A model generated the notes under the pieces. It did not search any database and was not told the origin of the DNA. It saw only the letters and a list, made by a program, of their open reading frames with translations. From contig NZ_CP111042.1 in NCBI RefSeq assembly GCF_026248685.1, positions 62,001-126,000 of the forward strand: a stretch of 64,000 bases of DNA, written 5' to 3'. The translations under genes and the position numbers were made by a program. Below are positions 51,337 to 59,887 of this stretch, one piece after another. Within the stretch, counting starts at the first letter, position 1; every line of letters begins with the position of its first letter. The stretch comes from Haladaptatus caseinilyticus. GTDB lineage: Archaea > Halobacteriota > Halobacteria > Halobacteriales > Haladaptataceae.

Positions 51337-51817
51337 GTGTCCCCCGATAATTCCGCCACGAGAATCGAGGATCTCTCATTTCTCAATCCGGAGGACATCA
51401 AGCTCCAAAACACGCATTTCTTAGAACAGGATGGGATGGAGTATCGCGTTGGACAAGGACTTCTTGATCATCGACTCCGGCATGACATCTGGGTCGTGCG
51501 AAACGGGGACATCAAAAAAACTCCTACAACGATTTCCATACAATGAACCATTACACGATCAATGTGCGTTGTGGATGCAAGGGTTCGTCGGTAAGCACTT
51601 TTTCCCGGATGCAAACCATCGAACAGCGGTCGTTATCCTCCGTGAGATTATGGCCGAGAACGATCTTCCTCCGGGTGACTGGGATCTAGAACGAACTCGG
51701 CAAGTGAGAGACGAATCGCACACTGTTCGTGGTGAACTACCAACTATTACCCTTGCAGACATCTATCAGAGGGATCCGCTCTATACGTTTGGCGGCGCTA
51801 TTTTGACGATGTATTAG
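51337..51817 (+). pseudogene. Fic/Doc-family protein, frameshifted in an A7 run
   Basis: The first frame (GTG at 51337) reads SPDNSATRIEDLSFLNPEDI, QNTHFLEQDGMEYRVGQGLL, RHDIWVVRNGDIKK. At the A7 run near 51513-51519 the sense moves to the next frame: LLQRFPYNEPLHDQCALWMQ, GFVGKHFFPDANHRTAVVIL. H-x-F-x-D-A-N-x-R-T is a Fic/Doc active-site motif (HPFxDGNxRT in the consensus), with Ala for Gly and His for Lys. Removing one A restores a ~159-residue protein. Programmed slippage is possible; mutation or a base-calling error is simpler. Confidence 0.65.
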
Positions 51818-51834
51818 AATACGCGAAGAAGTAG

Positions 51835-52038
51835 TTATTCGTCGTCGTCGTCAGCGTCAGCGAGCGCTGCATACAGTGCAGGGTTTTCTCGGACGTCCTT
51901 GTTCATCCGACGCTGGGCATCCCCATTCACGGGCATGTGCCGTACTACGAGATAGTGCCATATTGGACTTTGTGGTCTGGGACCTGATGGATTGATCAGC
52001 AGCGACTCCACTACATCCGAGCTGATGACTATTCTCAT
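51835..52038 (-). CDS. Small hypothetical protein next to the Fic/Doc gene
   Basis: 67 residues ending KDVRENPALYAALADADDDDE, with a basic middle (MPVNGDAQRRMNK) and an acidic tail. The end is only 18 bases from the convergent Fic/Doc stop. No family recognised. It could be a remnant or an antitoxin-like protein; neither is supported beyond position. Confidence 0.4.
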   Translation of the reverse strand: MRIVISSDVVESLLINPSGPRPQSPIWHYLVVRHMPVNGDAQRRMNKDVRENPALYAALADADDDDE

Positions 52039-52243
52039 GAGGAGTACACTAACTTACTCTCTATCCTTCTGGAATCCACCAGATAACCACTCGTGGACTC
52101 AATTTCCGTGCTCCAACTTGCCTCAACCACCCTGAGTCTATTCTCAACTCTAGTATCCGAAACTGCATTCATTCAATACTGTTCTGAGATTTCCAGAAGG
52201 TCTGACATAGATTTATCTGTCCACCAACTAATTCCATGATTGC

Positions 52244-52921
52244 ATGAAGCAGACACGACGGAGCGTTCTTGGCGCAATCGGAGCCGTAGCAACAATCGGT
52301 ATCGGCGCAACCCAGGTCATTGGTGCAGACATGCCATCGATCAAGATCGATATCAACGCCGAAGCGGAATACGTTACGCTCAAAAACACGGGGGATTCCG
52401 AAGCAGACCTATCGAACTATCGTATCGACCTCGAATACAGTGATCAAACTACGCAAGACCAACCCCTCGATGACAATACGGTCATCCCTGCTGGTGACTC
52501 GATCCGCATCGGCACTGGTTCCAAAACGGAAGGCAATGTTGATCAGAGCCTCGGCTATGACAAAGCAATGCTCAACAACGAGGATCCGGACGTTGTTGCC
52601 TTGCTGAATACGGACGGTGATGTCGTCGCAAAGAGCAATGACTCATCGTCCGACGAGACCACCACCGAAGAGGAAGATACCACCGACGACTCGACGGAGG
52701 AAACCACGACCGAGGAAGAGACGACTACTGAAGACGACTCGGACGATTCCACGTCGGAGGAAACGACCGACGACACCGACGACAGCGAGTCGAGCGACGA
52801 CTCCTCAGAAGATTCACAGTCGAACTACGACTCTCAATCTGACGAAAGTAAAGACTCTAGCAGCGATTTTTCTGAATCAGAAGACAAGTCCTCTTCAGAG
52901 GAATCTGACGACGACTGCTAA
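52244..52921 (+). CDS. Exported lamin-tail-domain protein with acidic Ser/Thr/Asp-rich tail
   Basis: 225 residues. Twin-arginine signal (KQTRRSVLGAIGAVATIGIG … IGA) without a lipobox Cys. Residues ~30-125 form a lamin-tail (LTD) beta fold: IKIDINAEAEYVTLKNTGDS, DLSNYRIDLEY, DNTVIPAGDSIRIGTG, NNEDPDVVALLNTDGDVV. The last ~95 residues are almost only Ser, Thr, Asp, Glu, typical of haloarchaeal surface linkers. LTD domains occur in exported or membrane-associated nucleases and adhesins. It would act at the cell surface; the binding partner is unknown. Confidence 0.8.
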   Translation: MKQTRRSVLGAIGAVATIGIGATQVIGADMPSIKIDINAEAEYVTLKNTGDSEADLSNYRIDLEYSDQTTQDQPLDDNTVIPAGDSIRIGTGSKTEGNVDQSLGYDKAMLNNEDPDVVALLNTDGDVVAKSNDSSSDETTTEEEDTTDDSTEETTTEEETTTEDDSDDSTSEETTDDTDDSESSDDSSEDSQSNYDSQSDESKDSSSDFSESEDKSSSEESDDDC

Positions 52922-52992
52922 GTCACCTGATTAGTCAGCGCATTTCCCGCCCAAGTAAAATTCACGGGAAAAGTGACCTCCGATAATTTTCT

Positions 52993-53247
52993 TCAGTCGT
53001 CGTTTTCACGGGGATCCAAGACAAACTCATACAGACCGCGAGTGTACCGACGGATCCAGCCTGCATTAGTCAACTCCCGCAGATAGAACTCAATATTCCC
53101 CTTGGTAATGCCCGTGTCCTCGTGAATAGACCGTGGAGTATGGCGTCCCCATGGCTGATCGGTACCGCGGCCCTCTTTGAAGGCTTCCAGCACCTTTTCG
53201 CTATCACCAGTTGGTTCAAAGTTCTCATTCACTGTTCCTCTGGACAT
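52993..53247 (-). CDS. Winged-helix DNA-binding protein (paralogue of 38279-38545)
   Basis: 84 residues from MSRGTVNENFEPTG. VLEAFKEGRGTDQPWGRHTP, RSIHEDTGITKGNIEFYLRE and LTNAGWIRRYTRGLYEFVLD form a compact winged helix. The longer start at 53265 adds six residues. Like its paralogue it stands alone, so no target can be named; the two may be exchangeable regulators of accessory genes. Confidence 0.75.
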   Translation of the reverse strand: MSRGTVNENFEPTGDSEKVLEAFKEGRGTDQPWGRHTPRSIHEDTGITKGNIEFYLRELTNAGWIRRYTRGLYEFVLDPRENDD

Positions 53248-53560
53248 GATTTCACCCAATCTCATAGTAGGTTTCGCTACGATATCTACTTTTCTTCTTG
53301 TTCAGTAAATTCACCATGAACTACAAATCTTTATTATGGTAGTAATCGTACATGTTCCTGAGGGAAACGAGGACGTAGTCTTCTGCTGCTCTCACACATA
53401 GCAAATAAATCGGGAAGCGGACAGCAACTACACGCTGGTGAACTGAGAGAACCCCAACAGCACCTATTGAGAGAAAACCACTGGTGGAAATCGTGTACTG
53501 CCTATTCAGTACTTCATTTGTGTACCCTCGTCACTGATTTACGGCGGGGTGGGACCAACA
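53248..53560. other. Intergenic region without recognised features
   Basis: About 310 bases between the divergent winged-helix gene and the membrane protein gene. AT-rich stretches (for example TTTATTAT near 53330) could be promoters, but nothing distinctive is seen. Confidence 0.4.
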
Positions 53561-54031
53561 ATGGCGACCGAAAAACAACAATCCATAAACGGAAATGAGA
53601 TAAGAGAACTGGATTCGAAAAAAGAACAGTCGTATGGCTGGATGCTAATCAGTGCAAAATGGGCTGTGATCTGTTTTGCAGCCTTAATTCACGGTGCGTT
53701 AGGAATGGCTATGCTCTCTACATTCGCGCCGACGCTCGGATTTGTCCTTACAAGTGGAGCTACGATTCTATACTTGTGGCAGCTAAAAGAACCACCGCTG
53801 AAAACGCTCGGAAATGCATTCTACATCGGAGCATTTCTATTCGTTGCTGCCGCGATTGGACTCTCACTCAGTGCGTTTACTGCTGGTCCGGCAGGTGCAC
53901 TCGCTGGGATGTTTGGATTGGTTCTGTTTGGGTTCGCGGGTCTTGTCCTTGCAGTAGGGGCATTCGGCGCCGGAAAACTAACCCTCAGGCTGGCGGCTCG
54001 ACGTGAGAACAGAAAACAATCGTCTGGATGA
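53561..54031 (+). CDS. Hypothetical membrane protein, four predicted helices
   Basis: 156 residues from MATEKQQSING; a GTG 12 bases upstream is also possible. After ~30 hydrophilic residues come four hydrophobic segments (AVICFAALIHGALGMAMLS; LGFVLTSGATILYLW; AFYIGAFLFVAAAIGLSLSA; GMFGLVLFGFAGLVLAVGAF). Small residues and Gly are frequent, which suggests tight helix packing. A basic tail (RLAARRENRKQ) would face the cytoplasm. No family recognised. Confidence 0.65.
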   Translation: MATEKQQSINGNEIRELDSKKEQSYGWMLISAKWAVICFAALIHGALGMAMLSTFAPTLGFVLTSGATILYLWQLKEPPLKTLGNAFYIGAFLFVAAAIGLSLSAFTAGPAGALAGMFGLVLFGFAGLVLAVGAFGAGKLTLRLAARRENRKQSSG

Positions 54032-54113
54032 GGACCCAGCTTTCAGACTTTGATGTATGATTTGAATACCCCTGCCGCGGCTTCAGGGCGGGGAAACAAG
54101 GACAAGGATAACA

Positions 54114-54536
54114 ATGACCAAAATGAACCGCCGTGCATTCATGCAGACTGTCGGAATCAGTGCCGCTGCATTCGGTGTTGCTGGCAGTGCTAGTGCCTGC
54201 AAGCACAAGCATGGCAAGAGGAAAGAGAGGAGAGCAAATAAACACAACTTGGCACCCCACACGAAAATCATCGGCGACTCGTGGCGTGCAACCGAATCGT
54301 TCGGGATGAAAGAGTATGCTATCACTGGCGAGGTCAAATGGACAGGGAGATTTCCTGCCGAGATGTTCATTACCGCAACGTTCTACGACAAGCGGGGAAC
54401 TGTATTATCATCGGACGGAATCGCCTCATTATCGCTTGCACCGGGTGAAATTGGAGGATTCCAAATCGACTATCTTAACGAAAACGCTGAGGAAGTAGGC
54501 GACTACAAATTAGCGACGGAAGTGTTCCGACAATAG
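54114..54536 (+). CDS. Exported protein with Tat signal (FxLYD-like fold)
   Basis: 140 residues. Twin-arginine signal (NRRAFMQTVGISAAAFGVAG … ASA) followed by a short basic Lys/His stretch. The mature part (IIGDSWRATESFGMKEYAIT, GEVKWTGRFPAEMFITATFY, ASLSLAPGEIGGFQIDYLNE) has the strand pattern of FxLYD-type beta sandwiches. It would act outside the membrane; the role is unknown. Starts at 54114 or 54123 are both possible. Confidence 0.65.
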   Translation: MTKMNRRAFMQTVGISAAAFGVAGSASACKHKHGKRKERRANKHNLAPHTKIIGDSWRATESFGMKEYAITGEVKWTGRFPAEMFITATFYDKRGTVLSSDGIASLSLAPGEIGGFQIDYLNENAEEVGDYKLATEVFRQ

Positions 54537-54600
54537 GGTTGTGTATATTAATATTGATTATTAAGTAGAATAAAAATCGCATTTGAAATAGAATGAGATA

Positions 54601-54910
54601 GTTACGACCAACGCCCGTAGGCGTCTTCATCGAACGTGTAGTTCTGCTCGGACCAGACTATATCGATCTCATCGATCGTCAAATCCTCATTAGCTCACCG
54701 ACTGTTACTTGCATTCCGTTGGATGCAGTATACGCGTCACCAAATGAAAGCGACGACGGATCTTTCGTTTCTGATTCAGTAGTCTGCTCAAGGAAAACGC
54801 GTCGTTGACGAAGAGAATATAGTAGATAGTCCAGGCCATGGGCAGTACGTTTCACGCGCACTTCCTGATTGGGATTCCACGTATTGTTAGAGGATATACT
54901 TGAATACTGT
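54601..54910 (-). pseudogene. Fragmented hypothetical gene
   Basis: Minus-strand sense reads NTWNPNQEVRVKRTAHGLDY, LRQRRVFLEQTTESE, GDAYTASNGMQVTVGEL, then shifts frame near 54697 to EDLTIDEIDIVWSEQNYTFD and EDAYGRWS before TAA. The two halves together make a sensible acidic protein end, so a one-base indel is likely. No clear start. Family not recognised. Confidence 0.4.
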
Positions 54911-55070
54911 ATTTGTATACTGGATGCATATGCAAAAATCGGCGGCAGTAGACGATGATACTCAAACGGAATGAATTATATTCGATTTAGCGACGGATCT
55001 GAACGGCAGCAAGTGAGTATACCCCCCAAACAAGCAAATCGAAAATTCGTATCGATATTCGATCAAATGT

Positions 55071-55997
55071 TCATGACTTTGACTCTCCCGTCGAGCGAAT
55101 CTGCCCTCGAATCGCTCGCAGATCCTCCACAGTGAACAATCCATCATTCTTCACCATGATCACAGCCAACAAGACCAGAAAGGCAACCATCGGGCTGGCT
55201 GTCGGGGGCAAATACACCATCGAGACCTGCTCAACTATCGCGAAGAACACTCCGCCAACCATCGCGCCAATTGGATCACCGAGCCCACCAAGCACGATAA
55301 TCGCGAATGCAATCAGCGTATAATGTTCACCAGCAGTGGCCGAGAATGCCGGGAAGATCAACGTCAAGAGACATCCAGTAATCCCGGCGAGTGCCATCGC
55401 AATCCCGAAGGACAAGGCCGACACTCGGTGCGTGTTGATGCCTAAGAACTTCGTTGCATCTCGATTCTGTATCATTGCCCGCATTGCCTTTCCGTAGTAC
55501 GTATTGTACAAGAACCAGAGCAACGAGAGCAGCAAGACGACAGCGACTCCTGCACCAATCAACCGACCTGTCGCAAATCGCATTCCACCAACGGTCACCG
55601 AAAGTGGGAACGTACCCTCGTATGGCGATGGTATCCCCCGTGATTGTGCACCCCAAAAGATACGCATAGCAGCCATCATCACAATCGAGAGCCCGAAGTA
55701 CGCTAACAATGACATTGATTCCGTATCATCTGCATTTAGCAGCCGCGGCACGGTCAGATAGTAGAGCCCAATTCCGATCACGAAGAAAATCGGTGCGACG
55801 ATGACAATGCTGGAGAGTGGCTTGATACTGTAGAGTTTCCAGAGCCAGAACGTCATAAACGAAGCAAGGATGATGAAGTTCCCGTGCGCGAAATTCACGA
55901 TTCGCATCACTCCGAAGATGATATTCAGGCTACTTGCGATCAGTGCATAAATCAGTCCAATGAGAATACCCGTCAGAAGTGCACTGACTAGTCCCAT
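55071..55997 (-). CDS. livH: Branched-chain amino acid ABC transporter permease (LivH type)
   Basis: 308 residues, about eight membrane helices. GILIGLIYALIASSLNIIFG and MRIVNFAHGNFIILASF are the typical start, then DATKFLGINTHRVSALSFGI (coupling loop) and TLIAFAIIVLGGLGDPIGAM. Forms the channel with the LivM-type subunit, with which it overlaps by 1 base. Last gene of the liv operon. Confidence 0.92.
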   Translation of the reverse strand: MGLVSALLTGILIGLIYALIASSLNIIFGVMRIVNFAHGNFIILASFMTFWLWKLYSIKPLSSIVIVAPIFFVIGIGLYYLTVPRLLNADDTESMSLLAYFGLSIVMMAAMRIFWGAQSRGIPSPYEGTFPLSVTVGGMRFATGRLIGAGVAVVLLLSLLWFLYNTYYGKAMRAMIQNRDATKFLGINTHRVSALSFGIAMALAGITGCLLTLIFPAFSATAGEHYTLIAFAIIVLGGLGDPIGAMVGGVFFAIVEQVSMVYLPPTASPMVAFLVLLAVIMVKNDGLFTVEDLRAIRGQIRSTGESKS

Positions 55998-57001
55998 TAT
56001 TTCTCACCTCTATTTGGCAAGAAGTCCATGAACTGTGGCGAAGCTTTCGTCTCAAGCAATCCTTCTCGAAATTCGAACTCACCGATGAGACCGCGTGGGA
56101 ACACTAACACGACGAGCATGAGGATCAACCCCGTGACGAGGTAACTTCCCATCGGCAACACACTCCAAACAATATCGTCGATTAAATACAGGCTCACCGA
56201 ACCAAGAATCGGTCCGAGAACCGTCCCAACGCCGCCGAATATCGCATACAGAATCGGCTTGATGCTGAGCAAGACGTCAAACCCACCTTCGGGAGTTACT
56301 ACTGTTGTTTGCCAGGTATCGATTCCACCGATGAGTCCAGGGAAGAACGTACTCAACAACCATGCATACGACCGAATTTTCGCATTGTTGATCCCGCTCA
56401 TCGCCGCTGCCGTCGGATCGTCTCGCATCGCACGAAGCATCGTTCCTAACCGAGAGTAATCCAGCCAAACGGTGGTCACTACAACGCCCACTAGTACAGC
56501 GAACATCGCGTAATACGTCATGAACGGGTCGTACGCGTCAGCAACGTAGAGTCCAGTTGCACCACCAGTCAGCTCTTCTGGTGTCATCGTAATCCCGATC
56601 TTGAGCGCCCACGCTGCGGCGAACGTTGCGATCGCGAAATATATACCCTCCACTCTGAACATCGGAAGGAAGATCACACCGAGAATTACCGCACAGATGC
56701 CACCAAAAGCAACTGCAACGAGCATCGGAACTCCCAACTTGATGTATGCTATTGCCGCGCCATACGCGCCGACGCCGTAGAACGCAAAATACCCAAATGG
56801 AATGTAGCCAGTGTAGCCAAAGACCAAATTCACTGACAAGGTCATCGCGACCCAGAACATTAGATAGAACAAAAAGGATTCACTAGCGATTTCTATAAAC
56901 GGGTTCACTGCAACTAAGCACAGTACAGCGGCACCGACTGCCGTCAGTAGTTTGGTTGCGGTCGATGCCGAAATCGCATCACGGATTGACTGCAGCCCCA
57001 T
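55997..57001 (-). CDS. livM: Branched-chain amino acid ABC transporter permease (LivM type)
   Basis: 334 residues from MGLQSIRDAIS; the start overlaps the LivF stop by 1 base (TAATG), which supports it over an earlier in-frame start. Typical segments are FGYTGYIPFGYFAFYGVGAYGA (given here in parts: FGYTGYIPFG, FYGVGAYGA), LRAMRDDPTAAAMSGINNAK, GGVGTVLGPILGS and PRGLIGEFEFREG. Partner of LivH in amino acid or short-amide import. Confidence 0.92.
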   Translation of the reverse strand: MGLQSIRDAISASTATKLLTAVGAAVLCLVAVNPFIEIASESFLFYLMFWVAMTLSVNLVFGYTGYIPFGYFAFYGVGAYGAAIAYIKLGVPMLVAVAFGGICAVILGVIFLPMFRVEGIYFAIATFAAAWALKIGITMTPEELTGGATGLYVADAYDPFMTYYAMFAVLVGVVVTTVWLDYSRLGTMLRAMRDDPTAAAMSGINNAKIRSYAWLLSTFFPGLIGGIDTWQTTVVTPEGGFDVLLSIKPILYAIFGGVGTVLGPILGSVSLYLIDDIVWSVLPMGSYLVTGLILMLVVLVFPRGLIGEFEFREGLLETKASPQFMDFLPNRGEK

Positions 57002-57729
57002 TAGACCGTCGCCTCCGTCGAGATCCAACTCGAAATCAACTCGCTGATCTCATCGTCCATTTCATTTGCATCGCCTTGTACCTCGACACGACCGCGTTCG
57101 AGGACGAACAGTGAGTCTCCATACTCGACTGCAGCACGCACGTTTTGATCGACAAGGAGAATGGTAACGCCTCGATCACGGAGCTGCTCGATCGATTCAT
57201 AGACGTCCGCTGCAAGTCGAGGGGCTAACCCAACGGATGGCTCGTCAATGAAGACAACGTCTGGATCAGTCACAAGCGAGCGTCCGATTTCGAGCATTCG
57301 CTGCTGCCCACCACTCATCGTTCCCGCCCGTTCAGATCTCTTTTCTCCGAGGGCAGGGAACTCGTCGAAGACATCTTCGATCGCTTTCTCGACTCGCTGT
57401 GAGTTCTTTCGAATCGTCCAGGCACCGAGTTCGAGATTTTCTCGAACGGTGAGGTCCGGGAAGACACTGCGCTCTTGGGGGATATAGGCGAATCCCATCT
57501 CCGTGATCATCTCTGTTGGATTCGTTTGCGTGATATCTGTGCCATCGTACCGAATTTTCCCCTGATGTGGATTGACGAATCCGTAGATGGATTTCAGTAG
57601 TGTACTTTTTCCAGCACCGTTTGGACCTATGATACTCGATATTTGATTCGACCCGAATGTAGCACTCAATCCATTGATGATATCGATCCCTGGAACATAT
57701 CCCGCTCGTATATTATCGACCTCGATCAT
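57001..57729 (-). CDS. livF: Branched-chain amino acid ABC transporter ATPase (LivF type)
   Basis: 242 residues. Walker A GPNGAGKST, Q-loop YIPQERSVFPDLTV, signature MSGGQQRMLEIGR, Walker B VVFIDEPSVGL, H-region LVDQNVRAAVEY, as in LivF. The start overlaps the LivG stop by 4 bases. Works with LivG as the ATPase pair. Confidence 0.92.
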   Translation of the reverse strand: MIEVDNIRAGYVPGIDIINGLSATFGSNQISSIIGPNGAGKSTLLKSIYGFVNPHQGKIRYDGTDITQTNPTEMITEMGFAYIPQERSVFPDLTVRENLELGAWTIRKNSQRVEKAIEDVFDEFPALGEKRSERAGTMSGGQQRMLEIGRSLVTDPDVVFIDEPSVGLAPRLAADVYESIEQLRDRGVTILLVDQNVRAAVEYGDSLFVLERGRVEVQGDANEMDDEISELISSWISTEATV

Positions 57730-58427
57730 GCGATCACCTCCTCGCCGAGGTAGGCTTCGACAACCCGGTCGTTCTGTTGAATCTTCGCCGGTAATCCACT
57801 GGCGATCCGCTTACCCTGGTCGAAGACGACGATTCGATCGCTGATAGAATACAGCGAGTCGACTTCGTGGGATACAACGAGAAACTCTGTTCCGTGCTCG
57901 TTGAGTGCCTCGATGCGTTCGAACATGGTCTCCTTGATTTCCGGGTGGACGCCAGCAAACGGTTCATCCATGAGGACGAGTGCTGGATCGCGCATCATGT
58001 TCCGCGCGAATTCGACGAGTTTTTTCTGCCCCCCGCTCAGCTGTTTTGCCTTCTGCTCGATGACGTGGGATAGGTCGACCGCTTCAATCATCGAACGTGC
58101 TTTCTCGTCGATTGCCTCATCACTCTGATCGGTGTTGAGAAGTGGGACAGTGACGTTTTCGAGCACCGTGAGTTCCTCGAATACCCGTGGAGTCTGAAAC
58201 GTACGTGCAAGGCCATCACGAGCGTTCTTGTAGGTCGCTCGTCCAGTAACGTCGATTTCGTTGAAACGAACAGTTCCACTGTTCGGGGCGTACACACCGG
58301 AGACACAATTCGTGAACGTCGACTTTCCAGATCCATTTGGACCCATCAAGCCGACGATCGTCATCGACACCTGATCGACGGCTGTGAGTCCGCCGAATCG
58401 CTTCGTTAGGTTTTCGATTGAGAGCAT
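57726..58427 (-). CDS. livG: Branched-chain amino acid ABC transporter ATPase (LivG type) with shortened N-terminus
   Basis: 233 residues. LTKRFGGLTAVDQVSMTIVG runs straight into LMGPNGSGKST. In LivG proteins about six residues (…VEEGE…) normally lie between the second strand and the Walker A strand, so a small in-frame deletion is likely. The rest is normal: FQTPRVFEELTVLENV, LSGGQKKLVEFAR, LVLMDEPFAGVHPE, LVVSHEVDSLYSI. The loss sits next to the nucleotide site and may impair function. The start overlaps the binding-protein stop (TAATG). Confidence 0.85.
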   Translation of the reverse strand: MLSIENLTKRFGGLTAVDQVSMTIVGLMGPNGSGKSTFTNCVSGVYAPNSGTVRFNEIDVTGRATYKNARDGLARTFQTPRVFEELTVLENVTVPLLNTDQSDEAIDEKARSMIEAVDLSHVIEQKAKQLSGGQKKLVEFARNMMRDPALVLMDEPFAGVHPEIKETMFERIEALNEHGTEFLVVSHEVDSLYSISDRIVVFDQGKRIASGLPAKIQQNDRVVEAYLGEEVIA

Positions 58428-59718
58428 TATCGCTTATCCCACCCCGGAATCGGGTAGACCGGATCTGCTGTTTTGGCTTCCTTCGGTGCGACGACTTCGA
58501 GTTTGTCGTACAGGTTTCCACTCGTCGATTGATTCTGTGTGGCTGTATAAACGAAGCCAGTCTGAACGCCGTTATTTTTGATCTTGTAGTCCCCGATCAG
58601 TGTCGTCACGTTCCCAGAAGTGCTGAGTGCGGCCTGCTTGAGTGCATCAGTCTTCGTGGACTTTGCCTTCTCGACGAATTTCTCGAGCATGACACCGCCA
58701 GCGTAGCCAAGAGCCCCAATGTAAGATGGGGTCTGGTTATCGTACTGATTTTTGAATTTTGTGAAGAATTTCTTCGGTGAGATTCCAGTTGTCACATCGT
58801 ATCCGAATTCTGGATGGTAAATCGAGTGTCCATAGAAGTACTTCGAGTCTTTTCCAAGTGCTTCATGGAAATCCGGATCTGCTGCATACGTCATGCTCGT
58901 CCAGTCGAACATGATCTTGTTCGTTTTCATCTGATTCACAATGTTGATGAGCGTGTCATTGTATGCGACAGGATAGAATGCGTCCGGATTTTTCGAGTCG
59001 ATTTTGCTGAGCATCGACGAAAAGTCGGACTGTGATTCGGGGAAGCTCTTGCTGTGGATGATATTGATTCCATGTTCCTCGCGAATTTCTTGATTCCGTC
59101 CGCTTGTGAGGTTGGGAACTCGGAGTTGAGATGAATCAATGCAAGACTTTTGACGCCTGTATTCGCCATCCCCTGAATTTCCCCTTTCGTGATTTGAGGA
59201 GCGGTTGGATTGACTGAAACGACGTTCTTATACCCTTGATTGAAAATTTCTGGTGATGCGGCACTCCAAGAGAGCAAGAACTTGTTTTGGGCGTTTGCTA
59301 TAGACGCGGCTGCCGAAGTGAGTGTACTCCCGAATGGCCCGAAGACGAGGTCGACATTGTCTTCCTCAATGAGTTTCTTATAAAGTCTAACTACGCGCTT
59401 TTTGTCGCTTCGATCGTCATAGTAGACTAGGTTGACTTTCTTTTTCCCATCCGAGGTTGGTATCCCACCTTGTTTGTTAACTTCGTTTTTCCAGATTTTG
59501 AGCCCACGAAACCCCATTTTCGAGGCGAAGACATAATCTCCTGATGTCGAACGCGTCAGTCCGATTTTGATCTCGTTCGAGTTTCCGTTATTTTCCCCAC
59601 TAAAGGTGCTTGTACAGCCAGCTAATCCACTAATGCATACCGCACCGACAGCACCAGTTGCTTTGAGAACATCGCGCCGTTTACTACCCTTCGTTCTGTT
59701 CGATAGTTCTTCAGTCAT
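58427..59718 (-). pseudogene. Branched-chain amino acid binding lipoprotein (LivK type), frameshifted
   Basis: The N-terminal part (MTEELSNRTKGSKRRDVLKA … ISGLAGC Tat/lipobox; IKIGLTRSTSGDYVFASKMG; LVFGPFGSTLTSAAASI) and the C-terminal part (MLSKIDSKNPDAFYPVAYND … PSYIGALGYAGGVMLEKFVE) are in different frames. The sense passes from FARN in frame 1 to EEHGINIIHSKSFPESQSDF in the next frame at GCGAGGAACATGG (about 59071-59083). One missing G would restore it. Intact, it would be a ~430-residue binding protein heading the liv operon. Sequencing error is possible. Confidence 0.8.
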
Positions 59719-59887
59719 GGATTTATTGAATCTACATCTAAGAAGATAATGCAATGATAATAAAATTTGTTACGAATTCACTAGCACAATCGGCAACATT
59801 TGCAGGATGTTGGTAAGTGGTGTTATTTCTTTTACACTGAAGAACAAATTCGCGAATCCTCAAAGCGAAACTCACCCAAGCGAACCC

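Noticed and set aside
52660-52915. Repeated ACC/GAC/TCG runs that look like tandem repeats or a CRISPR-like array
   Set aside because: They are codons of the Ser/Thr/Asp/Glu-rich tail of the lamin-tail protein; there are no regular spacers.
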